64,000 nucleotides of DNA. It comes from Sipunculus nudus (taxonomy: Eukaryota > Annelida > Sipuncula > Golfingiida > Sipunculidae). This document shows positions 48,301 through 54,358 of the stretch, one piece after another. Positions within the stretch are counted from its first letter, which is position 1; each line of letters starts with the position of its first letter. A program made the translations under genes and the position numbers. Below the pieces are notes generated by a model, which worked only from the letters and a program-made list of their open reading frames with translations, did no database searches and was not told the DNA's origin. The stretch covers positions 65,260,800 through 65,324,799 of the forward strand of contig CM049314.1 of NCBI GenBank assembly GCA_026874595.1, read 5' to 3'.

Positions 48301-51129
48301 CCTACAATCATTTTTGTGTTGTGTACATTCATGCCAGTATTTCAGGAGTTATGTTTGTTCATATGGTGCTTGTACTCAGGTTTAAAATGTTTATAACTTG
48401 CATTGTACATGTACATGTCACACATGTACTTGAAAAGTAATCAATTGTCAAACATGTTATCACGGAACCATTATAACTGATGTATATCCTATTGCACAGG
48501 TTCGCATTAGGCCTGTAGGCCTCATTATTTGGTTAAGATATGTTATTTATGCTGAATTTGCAAAGTTACTGGTACTTGATGATGATCCTTGTTGACACTG
48601 TATGGGTATTGTAAAATTTTATTTTAAAAAGTAAAGGAAAGTAAGTTTAATTGATGGTTTTAAATTTCAAAGAAAGTTTCAATTTATAAGACTAACAAAT
48701 GTCTCAAACATTAAAGAATACATATTCATTCTAGGGATTCTTTTTAAACAGAAGTCACAAATAGTTTTTTCACATATTAGGAAGCTTCTGTGCTTCATGA
48801 TAAAAACTTCAAGAAAAATTATATAACCAGTCAATAGTCAAATTAAAGCAGATATAAATCTATCAGTAAAAGAACCTTTGTAGTTGTAACTTGAGGGTTT
48901 GTATAAAGGTTACCAAACATTTATATAACACTGTTATCTATGCTGTCTCCAGCTCAAGTTAAACAAGCAACTAATTAATTTACTTGATTGATTTCAGGCA
49001 ATCAGTGCTTTGTCTCTGTGCATTATTTCTCTCCATCCATTTTCCAGCATGTTTTATCAAGCAACGCTTATTCATAATTATTGACGCATTACTTGTAACA
49101 ATTGAAATGAAAGCCTTTTAGTTGTAAATACTGAAGGCATGTTCACAGAACTGAGTTAAGTTTGTTTTAAGTTAAGTATTGAACGGTGTGAGCTTAACGG
49201 TTATGATGTGTAACCAGTTTAGTAGAAATGTGCTGACCAGTGAATGTTAATTTTTATTATAGCATGTACTGTAACTTAAGTGAAGTGAAATGTTAGAGAC
49301 CTAGTTCATGCATTTTTTTGCATCTTGATATGTCCCCCCTCCCCCACCTCTGTTTATGAACTGTCTGGCCTCCTCTCCGCTCGATCTGTTTATGAACTAT
49401 CTGGCTCTCCTCCTCTGTTTATGAACTCTTTGGCCTCCCCTCCTCTGTTTATGAACTGTTTGGCCTCCCCTACTCGTTTATGAACTAACAGGCTTCCCAG
49501 TTCCTTTGTGTATGAACTGTTTGGCCTCCTCTGTTTATGAACTGACTGGCCTCCCGTCCTCTGTTAATGAACTTACTGGCCTCCCCTCCTCTGTTTATGA
49601 ACTGTCTCGCCTCCCAGCTCCTCTGTTTATAAATTTACTGGCCTCCTAGTTCCTCTTGTTTTAACTGTCTGGCCTCCAAACCACCTTCTTTATGAACTGA
49701 CTGGCCTCCTAGCTCCAGTTTTTGAGCTGGCTGGCCTCCCTTCCTCTGTTTATGAACGGACTTGTCTCCTAGCTCCCCTGTTTATAAACCCACTGGCCTC
49801 CCCTCCTCATATTTCCCTAAATCCATGGTATTCTGTCACCAGGTAGACACAATTGCTTCATAGCAATATAAAACTACTTTTCTTTATATTGTGTTTTTCT
49901 TTCCTTTACAGCTAGGAATTGTTGGTGGATTTGCCAAGCTTCGTATAGATGGAGATTTCCATGCTCATGTGACCTATGATGACCCTGAGAGGAGGTTTGC
50001 GTGGGAGCGAGGACAGATAGACTACAAAGGTGTTGATTCATTTTCCAACATTCAGAAGAGGTTGGACATGACAATTCTTGGTCCACCACCGCCTGTGAAA
50101 GAACCTGAAATCAGTGTTCCAGTGCCAGAACCTGTTAAGGAACCTGAACCGGCACCAGTGGTAGAGCCCGAACCAGTACCTGTGGCAGAGCCAGCACCTG
50201 CTCCAGTTGCAGAGCCTGAAATGGCACCTGCAGCAGAGCCAGAAACGGCATCTACACCAGTTGCAGAGCCTGAACCAACACCAGTAGCAGAGCCTGTACC
50301 ATCTCCAGTTGCAGAGCCTGAGCCAGCAGCTCCAGCCGAGCCGGCACCTGCTGCTGAGCCAGAAGTACTTGCAGAAGAAGCCAAGCCTTCCGAGGCAAAA
50401 CCAAAAAAGAAAATTGTAAAAATTAAGAAAGTAAAGAAGGTGAAATCAGCAACAGACCCAGCTTCACCAACAACCCCAACTACACCTGAGCCAGCACCGG
50501 CAAAGGTAGCAGAGCCAGCACCTGCAAAGATAGCAGAGCCAGCACCTGCAAAGGTAGCAGAGCCAGCACCTGCAAAGGTAGCAGCACCTGCACCAGTTCC
50601 AAAGCCAGCCCCTGCACAAGTTCCAAAGCCAGCTCCTGCACCAGTAACAGAGCCAGCTCCTGCAACAGTTTCAGAGCCAGCTCCTGCTCCTCCACTGAAA
50701 CCTGTGGCAGAGCCTGAACCGGCGCCTGCCCCAGTTGCAGAGCCAAAAGCTGCAGCTCCAGCTGAGCCAGCTGCGGTTGCAGAGGAAGCTAAACCTGCTG
50801 AAGCTAAACCTAAAAAGAAAATCATAAAGAAGAAAATTGTAAAGAAACCAAAATCAACAACAGACCCTGCTTCACCTACTTCCCCCACACCGCCTACGAC
50901 TCCTGTGTCTCCTGGCACCGCCCCCTTGCCTGCTGTGGCAGCACCTGCCAAACCAAAAGAAGCTGCACCAGATGTGACCCCTGCCAAGGAGGAGGGTGCA
51001 GCAGCGGCTGCACCAGCAGTGAAACCCAAACCAAAGGTAGCGTTAGGAGAGAAGACCGGTACTGGTATCAAGAGTCCGACAAGCGGAATCCCTAAAACAG
51101 GTCTCAAAAAGTTCCCTCCACCGAAATAA
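7491..51129 (+). CDS. GYG1: Glycogenin gene, long C-terminal-tail form (5' exon not seen)
   Basis: Glycogenin is a GT8 glucosyltransferase that transfers glucose from UDP-glucose to its own tyrosine and builds the short glucan that glycogen synthase extends, in the cytosol. The frame is the join of 7491-7632, 14087-14261, 14924-15086, 28155-28281, 29528-29705, 42446-42970 and 49912-51129; the optional microexon 47728-47742 would add five codons. All junctions are GT/AG and all phases fit: 2,525 coding bases plus one base from an unseen upstream exon give 842 codons. Vertebrate GYG1 is about 330-350 residues. Catalytic and binding motifs are all present, so the enzyme looks intact. The excess length is a variable linker and a 348-residue Pro/Ala/Glu/Lys tail. 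I cannot tell GYG1 from GYG2 ancestry; invertebrates usually carry one gene. Exon structure is inferred by eye without transcripts. Confidence 0.93.
7644..8243 (+). mobile_element. Helitron-like element, family B, 5'-truncated
   Basis: Core units start about 12 bp after the donor of exon a, within GCCGTTT...CAATACTGTGAGC. The 3' end is intact: TCTGGGGATAC, hairpin GGCACCTGCGGTGCC, nine bases, CTAGT|T. It has the same orientation as the gene and includes a poly-G run before the terminus. Confidence 0.75.
8355..9145. repeat. Minisatellite, about 20 bp units (CCACCCACCTGTCTACAGTAA)
   Basis: Two related phases are present: CCACCTGTCTACAGTAACCA up to about 8,790 and CACATGTCTGTATTAACCAC from there on. 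The 161-codon open frame at 8,311-8,796 (Pro/His/Val/Tyr repeats) is the repeat read through and not a gene. Confidence 0.95.
9281..13073 (+). mobile_element. Helitron-like element, family A, with nested family C
   Basis: The 5' end is TTTAGCTCAGCTGACT...AGTCATGCTGGGCTATA (imperfect hairpin) followed by GTCCGTCGTCC. The 3' end is GCAGCTGAGCGTCATGACCC then ATGGGTCACTTGT; TGACCCATGGGTCA is a perfect palindrome and CAGCTGAGC inverts the 5' GCTCAGCTG. The core at 9,590-10,250 has about 130-bp units with AGGTCAAAGGTCAAGGTCA arrays. The ends are 3.8 kb apart and the pair assignment is inferred; 12,890-13,073 matches 56,380-56,520 of another copy. Confidence 0.65.
11441..12755 (+). mobile_element. 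Helitron-like element, family C
   Basis: Starts near TCTGCGGATAC and CTGCACGCCGCTGCCGCCGC. It ends GGCGGATACACGTAGTCG, hairpin GTAGTCG-CTTGT-CGACTAC, seven bases, CTAGT|T. The core is about five units of 130-300 bp, each with GGTGGCGCCACCT, a TTTGCACAG block and CTCATATCTC.GCAGTGGTTT. Small frames here are repeat artefacts. Confidence 0.7.
13090..14080. other. Unique-looking intron 2 sequence
   Basis: No exon recognised before the acceptor at 14,086. Duplicate short CGTCA/TGACG motifs occur at 13,860-13,925 (GATGACGTCAG, ACGACGTCATG, TATGACGTCATT), resembling CRE/ATF sites. Otherwise featureless. Confidence 0.5.
14087..14261 (+). CDS. GYG1: Glycogenin coding exon b (DADTL metal-binding motif)
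   Basis: Encodes [18 protein letters not shown] through [21 protein letters not shown]. The VDVLDS segment and the [18 protein letters not shown] block are family hallmarks. The DxD in DADTL binds Mn2+ and the UDP-glucose diphosphate. The acceptor is ttttttttgtag ending at 14086 and the donor is a consensus GTAAGT at 14262. It enters in phase with one base completing arginine and leaves on a codon boundary. It joins cleanly to exon a and exon c with no missing residues relative to the family. Confidence 0.95.
14705..14935 (+). repeat. Tandem copies of the exon-c splice acceptor (about 40-bp unit)
   Basis: The motif (C/A)AGGTGCTACAG with preceding CCTTCTAC or CCGTCTG occurs at about 14,711, 14,801, 14,840, 14,880 and 14,921; the last is the true acceptor plus the first codons of exon c. 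The copies at 14,840 and 14,880 have lost CAG to CAAG. The copy at 14,801 keeps CAG|GTGCTACAG, but its frame stops at TAA after about 20 codons. Confidence 0.85.
14924..15086 (+). CDS. GYG1: Glycogenin coding exon c (NSGVFVY / GSFDG block)
   Basis: Encodes [20 protein letters not shown], then [16 protein letters not shown] and ends ..SQGSFD with one extra [25 protein letters not shown] is among the most conserved glycogenin stretches and forms the UDP-glucose and acceptor pocket. The acceptor is atcaacag ending at 14923; the donor is GTAAGT at 15087. The first codons (GTG CTA CAG) and the acceptor are the last unit of a roughly 40-bp tandem array that reproduces splice-acceptor-like sequence upstream in the intron. 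Confidence 0.95.
15105..15440 (+). mobile_element. tRNA-derived SINE
   Basis: GGTGGTAATGATTAGGGCAC resembles a Pol III A box and GGTTGTGGGTTTGTGTCC a degenerate B box, at tRNA-like spacing. It is followed by a shared SINE body (GTCTTTACCACAAGGGTG, ..GGAAAGACCAGGAAGGCAAA). It begins about 20 bp after the exon-c donor. Confidence 0.65.
15660..15985 (+). mobile_element. tRNA-derived SINE, second diverged copy
   Basis: GAGTAATGGCTCAGGTGCCAG, then ATGATTGTGGGTTCTTTCC, then AATCTTTACAACAAGGGTGG parallels the SINE at 15,105-15,440. It is heavily diverged and no tRNA function is expected. Confidence 0.55.
18481..20694 (+). mobile_element. Helitron-like element, family B, six-unit core
   Basis: Starts TGTATCGCCAGACATAGTCTGG and a GCGCCGCCGCCGCCGC run. 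The repeated phrase GGACAGATTTCTTTCATATT recurs near 18,905, 19,245, 19,566, 19,836, 20,159 and 20,483, so units are about 270-340 bp. It ends with poly-G, TCTGGGGATAC, hairpin GGCACCTGCGGTGCC, AAGAAATAT, CTAGT|T. This is a full-length copy of the family. Confidence 0.8.
21275..21430. repeat. (TC)n / (TTTC)n microsatellite
   Basis: A pyrimidine-only tract of about 150 bp. Frames on both strands (Ser/Leu repeats; Arg/Glu/Lys repeats) are artefacts. Confidence 0.97.
22773..24400. other. Intron 4 sequence without a recognised feature
   Basis: No exon was identified. A poly-G run lies at 24,302-24,318. 23,050-23,350 has higher GC and may be an old repeat, but nothing can be named. Confidence 0.5.
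24407..24785. mobile_element. hAT-like non-autonomous TIR element
   Basis: Begins CAGGGTTCCCGTGGGGCCTT and ends GGTGCAGGAACCCTG, inverted termini typical of hAT elements. Subterminal AAAAAGTCTTA motifs recur at both sides. Flanking 8-mers (CTAATTTT / ATTATACA) are not a clean target duplication, so insertion age or limits are uncertain. Confidence 0.6.
25845..27543 (+). mobile_element. Helitron-like family B, 5'-truncated, with extra 285-bp core repeat
   Basis: Begins inside a family B core unit (GCGCCACCTGTTACTCTTTCC). From about 26,240 the core becomes four tandem units of about 285 bp, each containing ATCTTGGAC...CTTGTACTCAAGACTGG, a GGTGGCACCATCTGCAAT phrase, GCTCATATCTC and ACAGGTGGCGCCACCTACC. 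The 3' end has TCTGGGGATAC, a decayed hairpin and CTAGT|T at 27,539-27,543. Confidence 0.75.
27600..28150. other. Intron 4 end before exon d
   Basis: A poly-C tract lies at 27,709-27,738 and unique-looking AT-rich sequence follows. No other feature seen. Confidence 0.5.
28155..28281 (+). CDS. GYG1: Glycogenin coding exon d (DGGDQG and acceptor tyrosine)
   Basis: With the last G of exon c it restores DGGDQG, then continues [20 protein letters not shown] and [18 protein letters not shown]. The aspartate of GGDQG is part of the active site. The first tyrosine of FYSYLPAF (codon 28,256-28,258) is at the position of the self-glucosylated Tyr (Tyr194/195 of mammalian GYG1), so autoglucosylation should be possible. 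The acceptor is gatttcag ending at 28154 and the donor GTAAGT begins at 28282; two bases (CA) pass to the next exon. It lies 13 kb from exon c because intron 4 is filled with nested repeats. Confidence 0.95.
28353..28815. mobile_element. MITE-like element with imperfect terminal repeats
   Basis: Starts CACTGCCAAAAACAATTATT and ends AT..TTTTTGGCACTGG, the inverse with one mismatch over 12 bp. The inside is rich in AAGAAA/TTTCTT and CAAGATA/TATCTTG inverted motifs, so a long hairpin is likely. It lies about 70 bp after the exon-d donor. Confidence 0.5.
29020..29430. repeat. Palindromic dispersed repeat (AATCAATTTGATT)
   Basis: CCTAAGAATCAATTTGATTAT near 29,039 is roughly inverted by ATCAAATTGAATCAATTCTTAA near 29,330. 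Such terminal inversions suggest a decayed MITE. Limits are approximate. Confidence 0.4.
29528..29705 (+). CDS. GYG1: Glycogenin coding exon e (HFIG..KPW, end of catalytic domain)
   Basis: Encodes [20 protein letters not shown], a short variable loop, then [26 protein letters not shown] contacts UDP in GT8 enzymes, and EFL..WWN.F closes the catalytic domain. The acceptor is ttgtgttttag ending at 29527. The preferred donor is GTGAGA at 29706, leaving on a codon boundary after GAA GTG; a GT three bases upstream would also keep frame. The following intron is 12.7 kb. Confidence 0.93.
29706..30828. other. Intron 6, first part, featureless
   Basis: The frame of exon e runs only 12 codons past the donor. 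No further coding exon, RNA or repeat with clear limits was seen. Confidence 0.5.
30833..31876. mobile_element. Non-autonomous DNA transposon with 27-bp TIRs
   Basis: The left end TACCGTCTTTCACCAAAGAT (continuing AATCCAC) is inverted at the right end GTGGATTATCTTTGGGGGAA (continuing GATGGTA): 24 of 27 bases match. It is flanked by CATA at 30,829-30,832 and 31,877-31,880, a possible target duplication (or TA inside it). The inside has no transposase frame. Confidence 0.7.
31885..32640. other. Intron 6, AT-rich
   Basis: Nothing beyond short unsupported frames and T/A runs. Confidence 0.5.
32690..33130. repeat. About 110-bp tandem repeat with GAGGTCAGAGGTCAC
   Basis: Three to four diverged units, each containing ATTTAATGAGGTCAGAGGTC and a GATGACTT/GATAACTT phrase. 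AGGTCA-G-AGGTCA is a direct repeat spaced by one base. Confidence 0.7.
33640..34060. repeat. Minisatellite, about 17-20 bp, TGACATTTCATGTCAGTCA
   Basis: About 20 degenerate units built from TGACA and TGTCA; the unit is partly palindromic. Confidence 0.9.
34070..37550. other. Intron 6, featureless middle
   Basis: AT-rich with no exon, RNA gene or bounded repeat that I can support. It contains a short poly-G run near 36,365-36,377. Confidence 0.5.
37555..37800. repeat. Minisatellite, about 18 bp, ATGTCATGTGACATTTGA
   Basis: About a dozen units; each contains TGTCA..TGACA and is nearly palindromic. The minus-strand frame here (His/Met/Ser repeats) is an artefact. Confidence 0.92.
38185..39130. 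repeat. Minisatellites, GTGTGACA(T/G) units
   Basis: The first part (38,340-38,550) repeats GTGTGACATACAGGTGTGAC. The second part (38,690-39,120) repeats ACAGTGTGACTGTCTTTAC. Both share GTGTGAC(A/T). Coding frames are artefacts. Confidence 0.9.
39421..40440. other. Intron 6 sequence without a recognised feature
   Basis: An 80-codon frame (39,424-39,666) ends in a [16 protein letters not shown] stretch but lacks splice signals or a known domain, so it is not called a gene. Confidence 0.4.
40445..40557 (+). other. Possible coding exon of unknown identity
   Basis: After TATGTACAG the frame reads [20 protein letters not shown], continues [17 protein letters not shown] and stops with TGA. GC content is higher than the surroundings and the composition is protein-like. 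As an alternative last exon of glycogenin it has the wrong phase for exon e (needs one upstream base), so it may belong to something else or be chance. Confidence 0.25.
40775..40925. repeat. Minisatellite, CATCCATGGTCACATGACTGT
   Basis: Six or seven degenerate units of about 22 bp, again containing TGACTG/GGTCACATGA. Confidence 0.85.
41835..41995 (+). mobile_element. tRNA-derived SINE fragment
   Basis: CTCAGGCGTAAGGCACAGGAC and GGGGTTGTGAGTTCAGATCTC are spaced like Pol III A and B boxes, followed by a GCCAGGGTGAGTGCACTGC tail region. It lies about 450 bp before exon f. Confidence 0.55.
42446..42970 (+). CDS. GYG1: Glycogenin coding exon f (Pro-rich and polar linker)
   Basis: Enters on a codon boundary after acceptor ttcttcag and runs 175 codons to a consensus GTAAGT donor at 42971, again phase 0. 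It starts [20 protein letters not shown] and contains a Pro-rich stretch ([12 protein letters not shown]), a [13 protein letters not shown] segment and [16 protein letters not shown], then a Ser/Glu/Lys-rich, probably disordered tail ending KLGFRIN. This matches the variable linker of glycogenins in position, not in detailed sequence. If the donor is not used, the frame runs on for 49 codons to TAA at 43,118-43,120, overlapping an AATAAA signal. Confidence 0.88.
42971..43120 (+). CDS. Possible alternative 3' end of exon f (intronic stop and poly(A))
   Basis: Reading through the GTAAGT donor of exon f adds 49 codons, starting [20 protein letters not shown], an Arg/Lys-rich tail, and then TAA. 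The stop overlaps AATAAA at 43,116-43,121. A transcript ending here would encode a catalytic glycogenin without the glycogen-synthase-binding C-terminus. The retained frame may be chance; no transcript evidence is available. Confidence 0.35.
   Translation, partial: VSTRRTLIGRHQLRRVGKMTEGRRVVSSFGSLSEHTIICKTIHSDNNYQ
43122..44685. other. Intron 7, first part
   Basis: No exon recognised. 43,840-43,930 vaguely resembles a SINE body, but limits cannot be set. Confidence 0.4.
44690..45315 (+). mobile_element. Decayed family A Helitron-like element
   Basis: GAGCTCAAGCTGATCTAGACT then AGTCATCTGAGCTATAATG matches the 5' end; GTTCAGCTGAGTGTCATGACC then TGAAGGTCATGTT matches the 3' hairpin. The core is too diverged to count units. 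Confidence 0.55.
45320..47700. other. Intron 7, middle
   Basis: A TACCGTAAACTCTGGAAATT terminal-repeat-like fragment lies at 45,683. The rest is AT-rich unique sequence without an identifiable feature. Confidence 0.45.
47728..47742 (+). CDS. GYG1: Candidate 15-nt microexon (DTSGK)
   Basis: The sequence atatatttttctaacag is followed by GATACCAGTGGCAAG and then GTAAATAC. It is flanked by a pyrimidine-rich acceptor and a reasonable donor, is exactly five codons in phase 0, and lies between exons f and g, which are also phase 0. Inclusion would insert Asp-Thr-Ser-Gly-Lys before LGIVGGFAK. Microexons this short are hard to prove by eye and the match may be chance. Confidence 0.4.
47880..48320 (+). 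repeat. Dispersed repeat fragment (TTATGCGATGGTGTGGCGTC)
   Basis: TTAGCTGACTTGATTACGCTG at 47,887 and TTATGCGATGGTGTGGCGTC at about 48,116 match repeats at 62,877 onwards and the family A 5' end. A later GATGGTGCCACCTACAATC recalls the family C core. Confidence 0.6.
48325..49315. other. Intron 7, late part, featureless
   Basis: AT-rich with no bounded feature. Confidence 0.45.
49325..49810. repeat. About 30-bp minisatellite (TGTTTATGAACTGTCTGGCCTCC) before the last exon
   Basis: About 16 units of CTCTGTTTATGAACTG(T/A)CTGGCCTCCC, ending about 100 bp before the acceptor at 49,911. It is CT-rich on the transcribed-sense strand, so it could attract pyrimidine-tract-binding splicing regulators; that is inference. 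Confidence 0.95.
49912..51129 (+). CDS. GYG1: Glycogenin terminal exon (synthase-binding motif plus long PAEK tail)
   Basis: The acceptor is a strong pyrimidine tract (tttttctttcctttacag) ending at 49911. The first 57 residues carry [14 protein letters not shown], then [14 protein letters not shown] and SNIQKRLD, the conserved C-terminal segment that recruits glycogen synthase and contains the region reported to bind actin in mammals. Glycogenins normally stop a few residues later. Here 348 more codons follow (about 50,084-51,126): [10 protein letters not shown]-type repeats, two Lys-rich modules (about 50,388-50,490 and 50,796-50,915), a Ser/Thr-Pro-rich end and a basic C-terminus GLKKFPPPK before TAA at 51,127-51,129. 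Composition is PEVK-like and almost certainly disordered. The frame stays open through GCA/CCA/GAG codons, with purifying-type codon regularity visible. Confidence 0.93.
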   Translation, partial: LGIVGGFAKLRIDGDFHAHVTYDDPERRFAWERGQIDYKGVDSFSNIQKRLDMTILGPPPPVKEPEISVPVPEPVKEPEPAPVVEPEPVPVAEPAPAPVAEPEMAPAAEPETASTPVAEPEPTPVAEPVPSPVAEPEPAAPAEPAPAAEPEVLAEEAKPSEAKPKKKIVKIKKVKKVKSATDPASPTTPTTPEPAPAKVAEPAPAKIAEPAPAKVAEPAPAKVAAPAPVPKPAPAQVPKPAPAPVTEPAPATVSEPAPAPPLKPVAEPEPAPAPVAEPKAAAPAEPAAVAEEAKPAEAKPKKKIIKKKIVKKPKSTTDPASPTSPTPPTTPVSPGTAPLPAVAAPAKPKEAAPDVTPAKEEGAAAAAPAVKPKPKVALGEKTGTGIKSPTSGIPKTGLKKFPPPK

Positions 51130-51894
51130 ACGAAAAGGTTCCCTAGTACTCCTCTGGTGAATTCTTTGGTCTTGTTCACCGCCGGTGTCCCTGATGTAGT
51201 GTTTTCAGCCTTATTGCTTCCTGTTACCAGCAGTTGAGCAGGCTGATCCGGCTTTCACTGCGTGTTTTACCGTCGGCCATTATTATGGTTCAGATAATAT
51301 TCTTTTCGGGACTTACTCATGATATATGTATCTTAGTTCACCTGCCACAGACTTGTACCCTGGCGTGTTATTTTTACTTTCTGCAAGCTGGGAAATCACT
51401 TTGGTATATACCTATTGGTGATGTAGGGGGGAGGTGTAGCACAAGATATTCACTATGTGATAATATGCAGGGGATATTTAGAGAAATTATATTTAGCTTA
51501 AGATATGCTCTGTATAAAGGGATATAAAGAAATGTTTGAAGAGGAACTAGCCTAAGATTTATTAAGCTAGGGGCAATATGAATCGTTAAGTGGAATAATA
51601 TCTAGTATATATAGGCTCTTTGCTGAAACGAGCCTTGTATGTCTTTTAATCGAAGTTAGTGAACGGAGGGCGAAGTTTTCACGTGATGCTTTGTTAATGA
51701 GAATTAGAGACGGGTGCATTTGTTGATGTGGTATTGTTAATGTCAGATTGTCCTCATCCCCGATGACATCTCGGCCTATACACATCTTGTGTGTTGTCTT
51801 GTTTGTTGTGACTTTTGATGTGATGTTGATTATATTGTTTTCTCAGTAATGGAAAAAAATTGTTATTTGAGATATACGGTCATAACCCAATGAA

Positions 51895-51962
<68 letters not shown>

Positions 51963-53800
51963 AGATAGGAGGTAGGAAGGTATCATTTGATTTTTTTATA
52001 ATAAGAAATGTAGATATATATGTTAGTAGAGTTAACCGGTGAAATGTTTGTGATATAAGGGTAGATTCAGATAAAAATATTTCGACTATATAAACACATG
52101 ACTATCTGACTATGTTATGCTCGTAGTCACTGTTATGACGCCATGACATATGCAGTGTTATGCAGGGTTTTGGCAGTGCCAAGGTCAAGCGTACATACTG
52201 AAAAGTCAGAACTGTTAACAGCAATGTCTTCCTTCATATAACAGTACTTGTGGGAGAAAAATGTAAAGCGTGATCGTTCACTGGATGTACACTAGCACAG
52301 GGATGGGGAATGCGTGTTCTTGTATAACAAGGAAATATTCGATTATGGGTAGTCTAACAATGTATGTAGCTATCGTTACACTATTAATGAGGTTTTACAT
52401 CAGCTGTCAAAGGCTGCTTTTCTACTGCGCTGTCATGCAGTGTTGTGTTGGCATTTGCTGCACATACTCTCCACTGATCAGTTTTGGGGTTATGTCTTGG
52501 TGTGTGTAATAACATTCACTTAATTTACTTTGCGAAAATGTTATTCCCAATGAAATAACATGGGGAAAATCCAAATGAAATCATTTCTAGTCAAATGCCA
52601 AGAAGCATACATTTCTCCAGTTCAAGTTTGCAATATTGTACTCAACTATGAATCTTCCCTTTAGCAATGCTGGATTTGTTATCACTTATCTTCATCAAAG
52701 AAAATCACAATAATCATGCTGAAAATGGATTACGTGTTTTACAAAAGAGATAAATGAGGTAAATGACATTAAAGGGAAAGTTATGCATTTCAAACAAATG
52801 TTCAGTATAACAATAATCCGGCACTGATGGGCTCCGTGTATTTTTATGTCGTCATCTCGGTCTTCGATACTGGACAAGTTTTTTTTTGCGTGTCTGTTCA
52901 AAACATAACGATAGAGCTGTAGAAAAGCTACAGGGTGCCATCTCACTGGTGTTTTGAAAAAGTTAATGTTCATGTAAAATGATGCAGCGGTATGTAAAAT
53001 TATTCAAAAACACTGTACAGCTTGTTTTACAAGGTCGACTTTGCTGATATATTAAAAAGACAAAGGAGATGTTAGTATACACATCTATAAAGTAGTAGTC
53101 TATAAGCATGTTTTTTTATAATGCAAGAATTACTAAATTAATGGGTTTTTTTTATCACCAAGTGTAAAAAATAAGGTTACGGTCATTTATGAAATGTATG
53201 CTTCTACTCAGAAATAGGTCAAAGGTCACAAGATTTTTCCCCATTAAATTATCAGCTTTTGTGTATGTTTATACACTGTATTCAGTTAAATGTCTCCGTT
53301 ACCAGTATGGAATTAATGACACGTTCTCTTCGCATAAAATGTGAGTTTGGTGTTATTCGGACTTGCCCTTTACTAGTCATTATGTAAACCAGTCGCTTCT
53401 TGAAGAGATTTAGGTAACGGCCTTTTAAGAATTAAGGTCGTTGATGAATTTAATGTTTACATTTTGTGTGTGACCTGGACATCTAAATAAGTGACATCTT
53501 GCCTTTTTGTACAACCCCACAAGTATGTCAAGAATACGTAAACCACGGTGCTTTTTAAATTCCCTTTGACTTTGATTATAATTATTAATTACCATTTAAA
53601 CCCCCATTGATATTTTATATTAATGAAATCCTAATTTTTTATAAAGCAATACAAATGATAATGATTATATTTGGTTTAACATTTATGTTTATTGTAAATG
53701 AGCAGCAGAGGCCATAGGTGTGACTTTGTCAGACTGGACAGAAGCAATGGATCAGTTGCCAATGCAAAGGATTGTTAATAAAAATAATAAAAAAAACATG
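51130..53800 (+). other. Probable 3' UTR and 3' flank of glycogenin
   Basis: No coding frame is supported. AATAAA overlaps the stop codon (51,124-51,129) but is too early to serve alone. The next clear signal cluster is TTAATAAAAATAATAAAAAA near 53,776-53,796, which I take as the most likely cleavage region; ATTAAA variants also occur near 52,768 and 53,240. If right, the UTR is about 2.6 kb. It includes a (TA)n tract and a TATATA-rich stretch. No other structure was recognised. Confidence 0.4.
51896..51958. repeat. (TA)n microsatellite in 3' UTR region
   Basis: About 31 uninterrupted TA dinucleotides. It can fold back on itself in RNA and is likely to vary in length between individuals. Confidence 0.98.
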
Positions 53801-54137
53801 TTTACCTCTCATTATTTGTTTTCGACCAGCATTTGAGTGCCATTATATCTGGTATAGAGGACCCCACTGTAGTGTAAATAAGGATACAAATAGTTTTCAG
53901 GCCTGCCAAAGTTAACGACCGAATAAAGAGGAAGCGGTCCGGGGAAAAAAAAGAGTAGACTTCTTCTTTGAATTAAAAGAGCGAAAAAGAGTTAAAATTT
54001 CCCCCTCTTTTATCACAGATTGAATAAAGTTGTGCTTCGCATACTACAGTTGTGTTTATATATATTGATGCATATCGTTCCTAAAGTCGGAAACATACAT
54101 GCCGCACATCTGTACGAAGAAAGGGCATTTCCATATT

Positions 54138-54358
54138 GTAGTAGAGACTTAGAGTGTCACTTGTCCATGAAGGAATTCAGTCTATACGGGAACAAGGACC
54201 CGACATAGGATCAAGTTTTGGCTTGGAATACTAGAAGTAGACGTAGGAGGATACAGCTAGACTCGTCTTGAGGCACGAAGTCATGCCCAAGCTTGGTGCT
54301 GTCTTAAGGCCGTGTTATGGGACCTGTAACTGGAGACCTCAAGGTGAGAGACTGGTTA
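54138..54358 (+). repeat. Left copy of a 220-bp direct repeat (LTR-like)
   Basis: GTAGTAGAGAC...CATGCCCAAGCTTGG...GGGACCTGTAACTGGAGA...GAGAGACTGGT is found again at 60,596-60,823, roughly 75-80% identical by eye. About 110 bp downstream, TTGGCGCCAGAAATTTG resembles a tRNA primer-binding site, but it does not abut the repeat. Confidence 0.55.

Noticed and set aside
50052-51179. 375-codon minus-strand open frame (Gly/Ala/Ser/Thr repeats)
   Set aside because: It is the antisense shadow of the Pro/Ala/Glu repeats: GCN, CCN and GAG codons read backwards avoid stops. The plus strand has splice signals, phase continuity and a conserved motif.
51860-52042. 60-codon frame with Ile-Tyr repeats
   Set aside because: It is the TA microsatellite read through.
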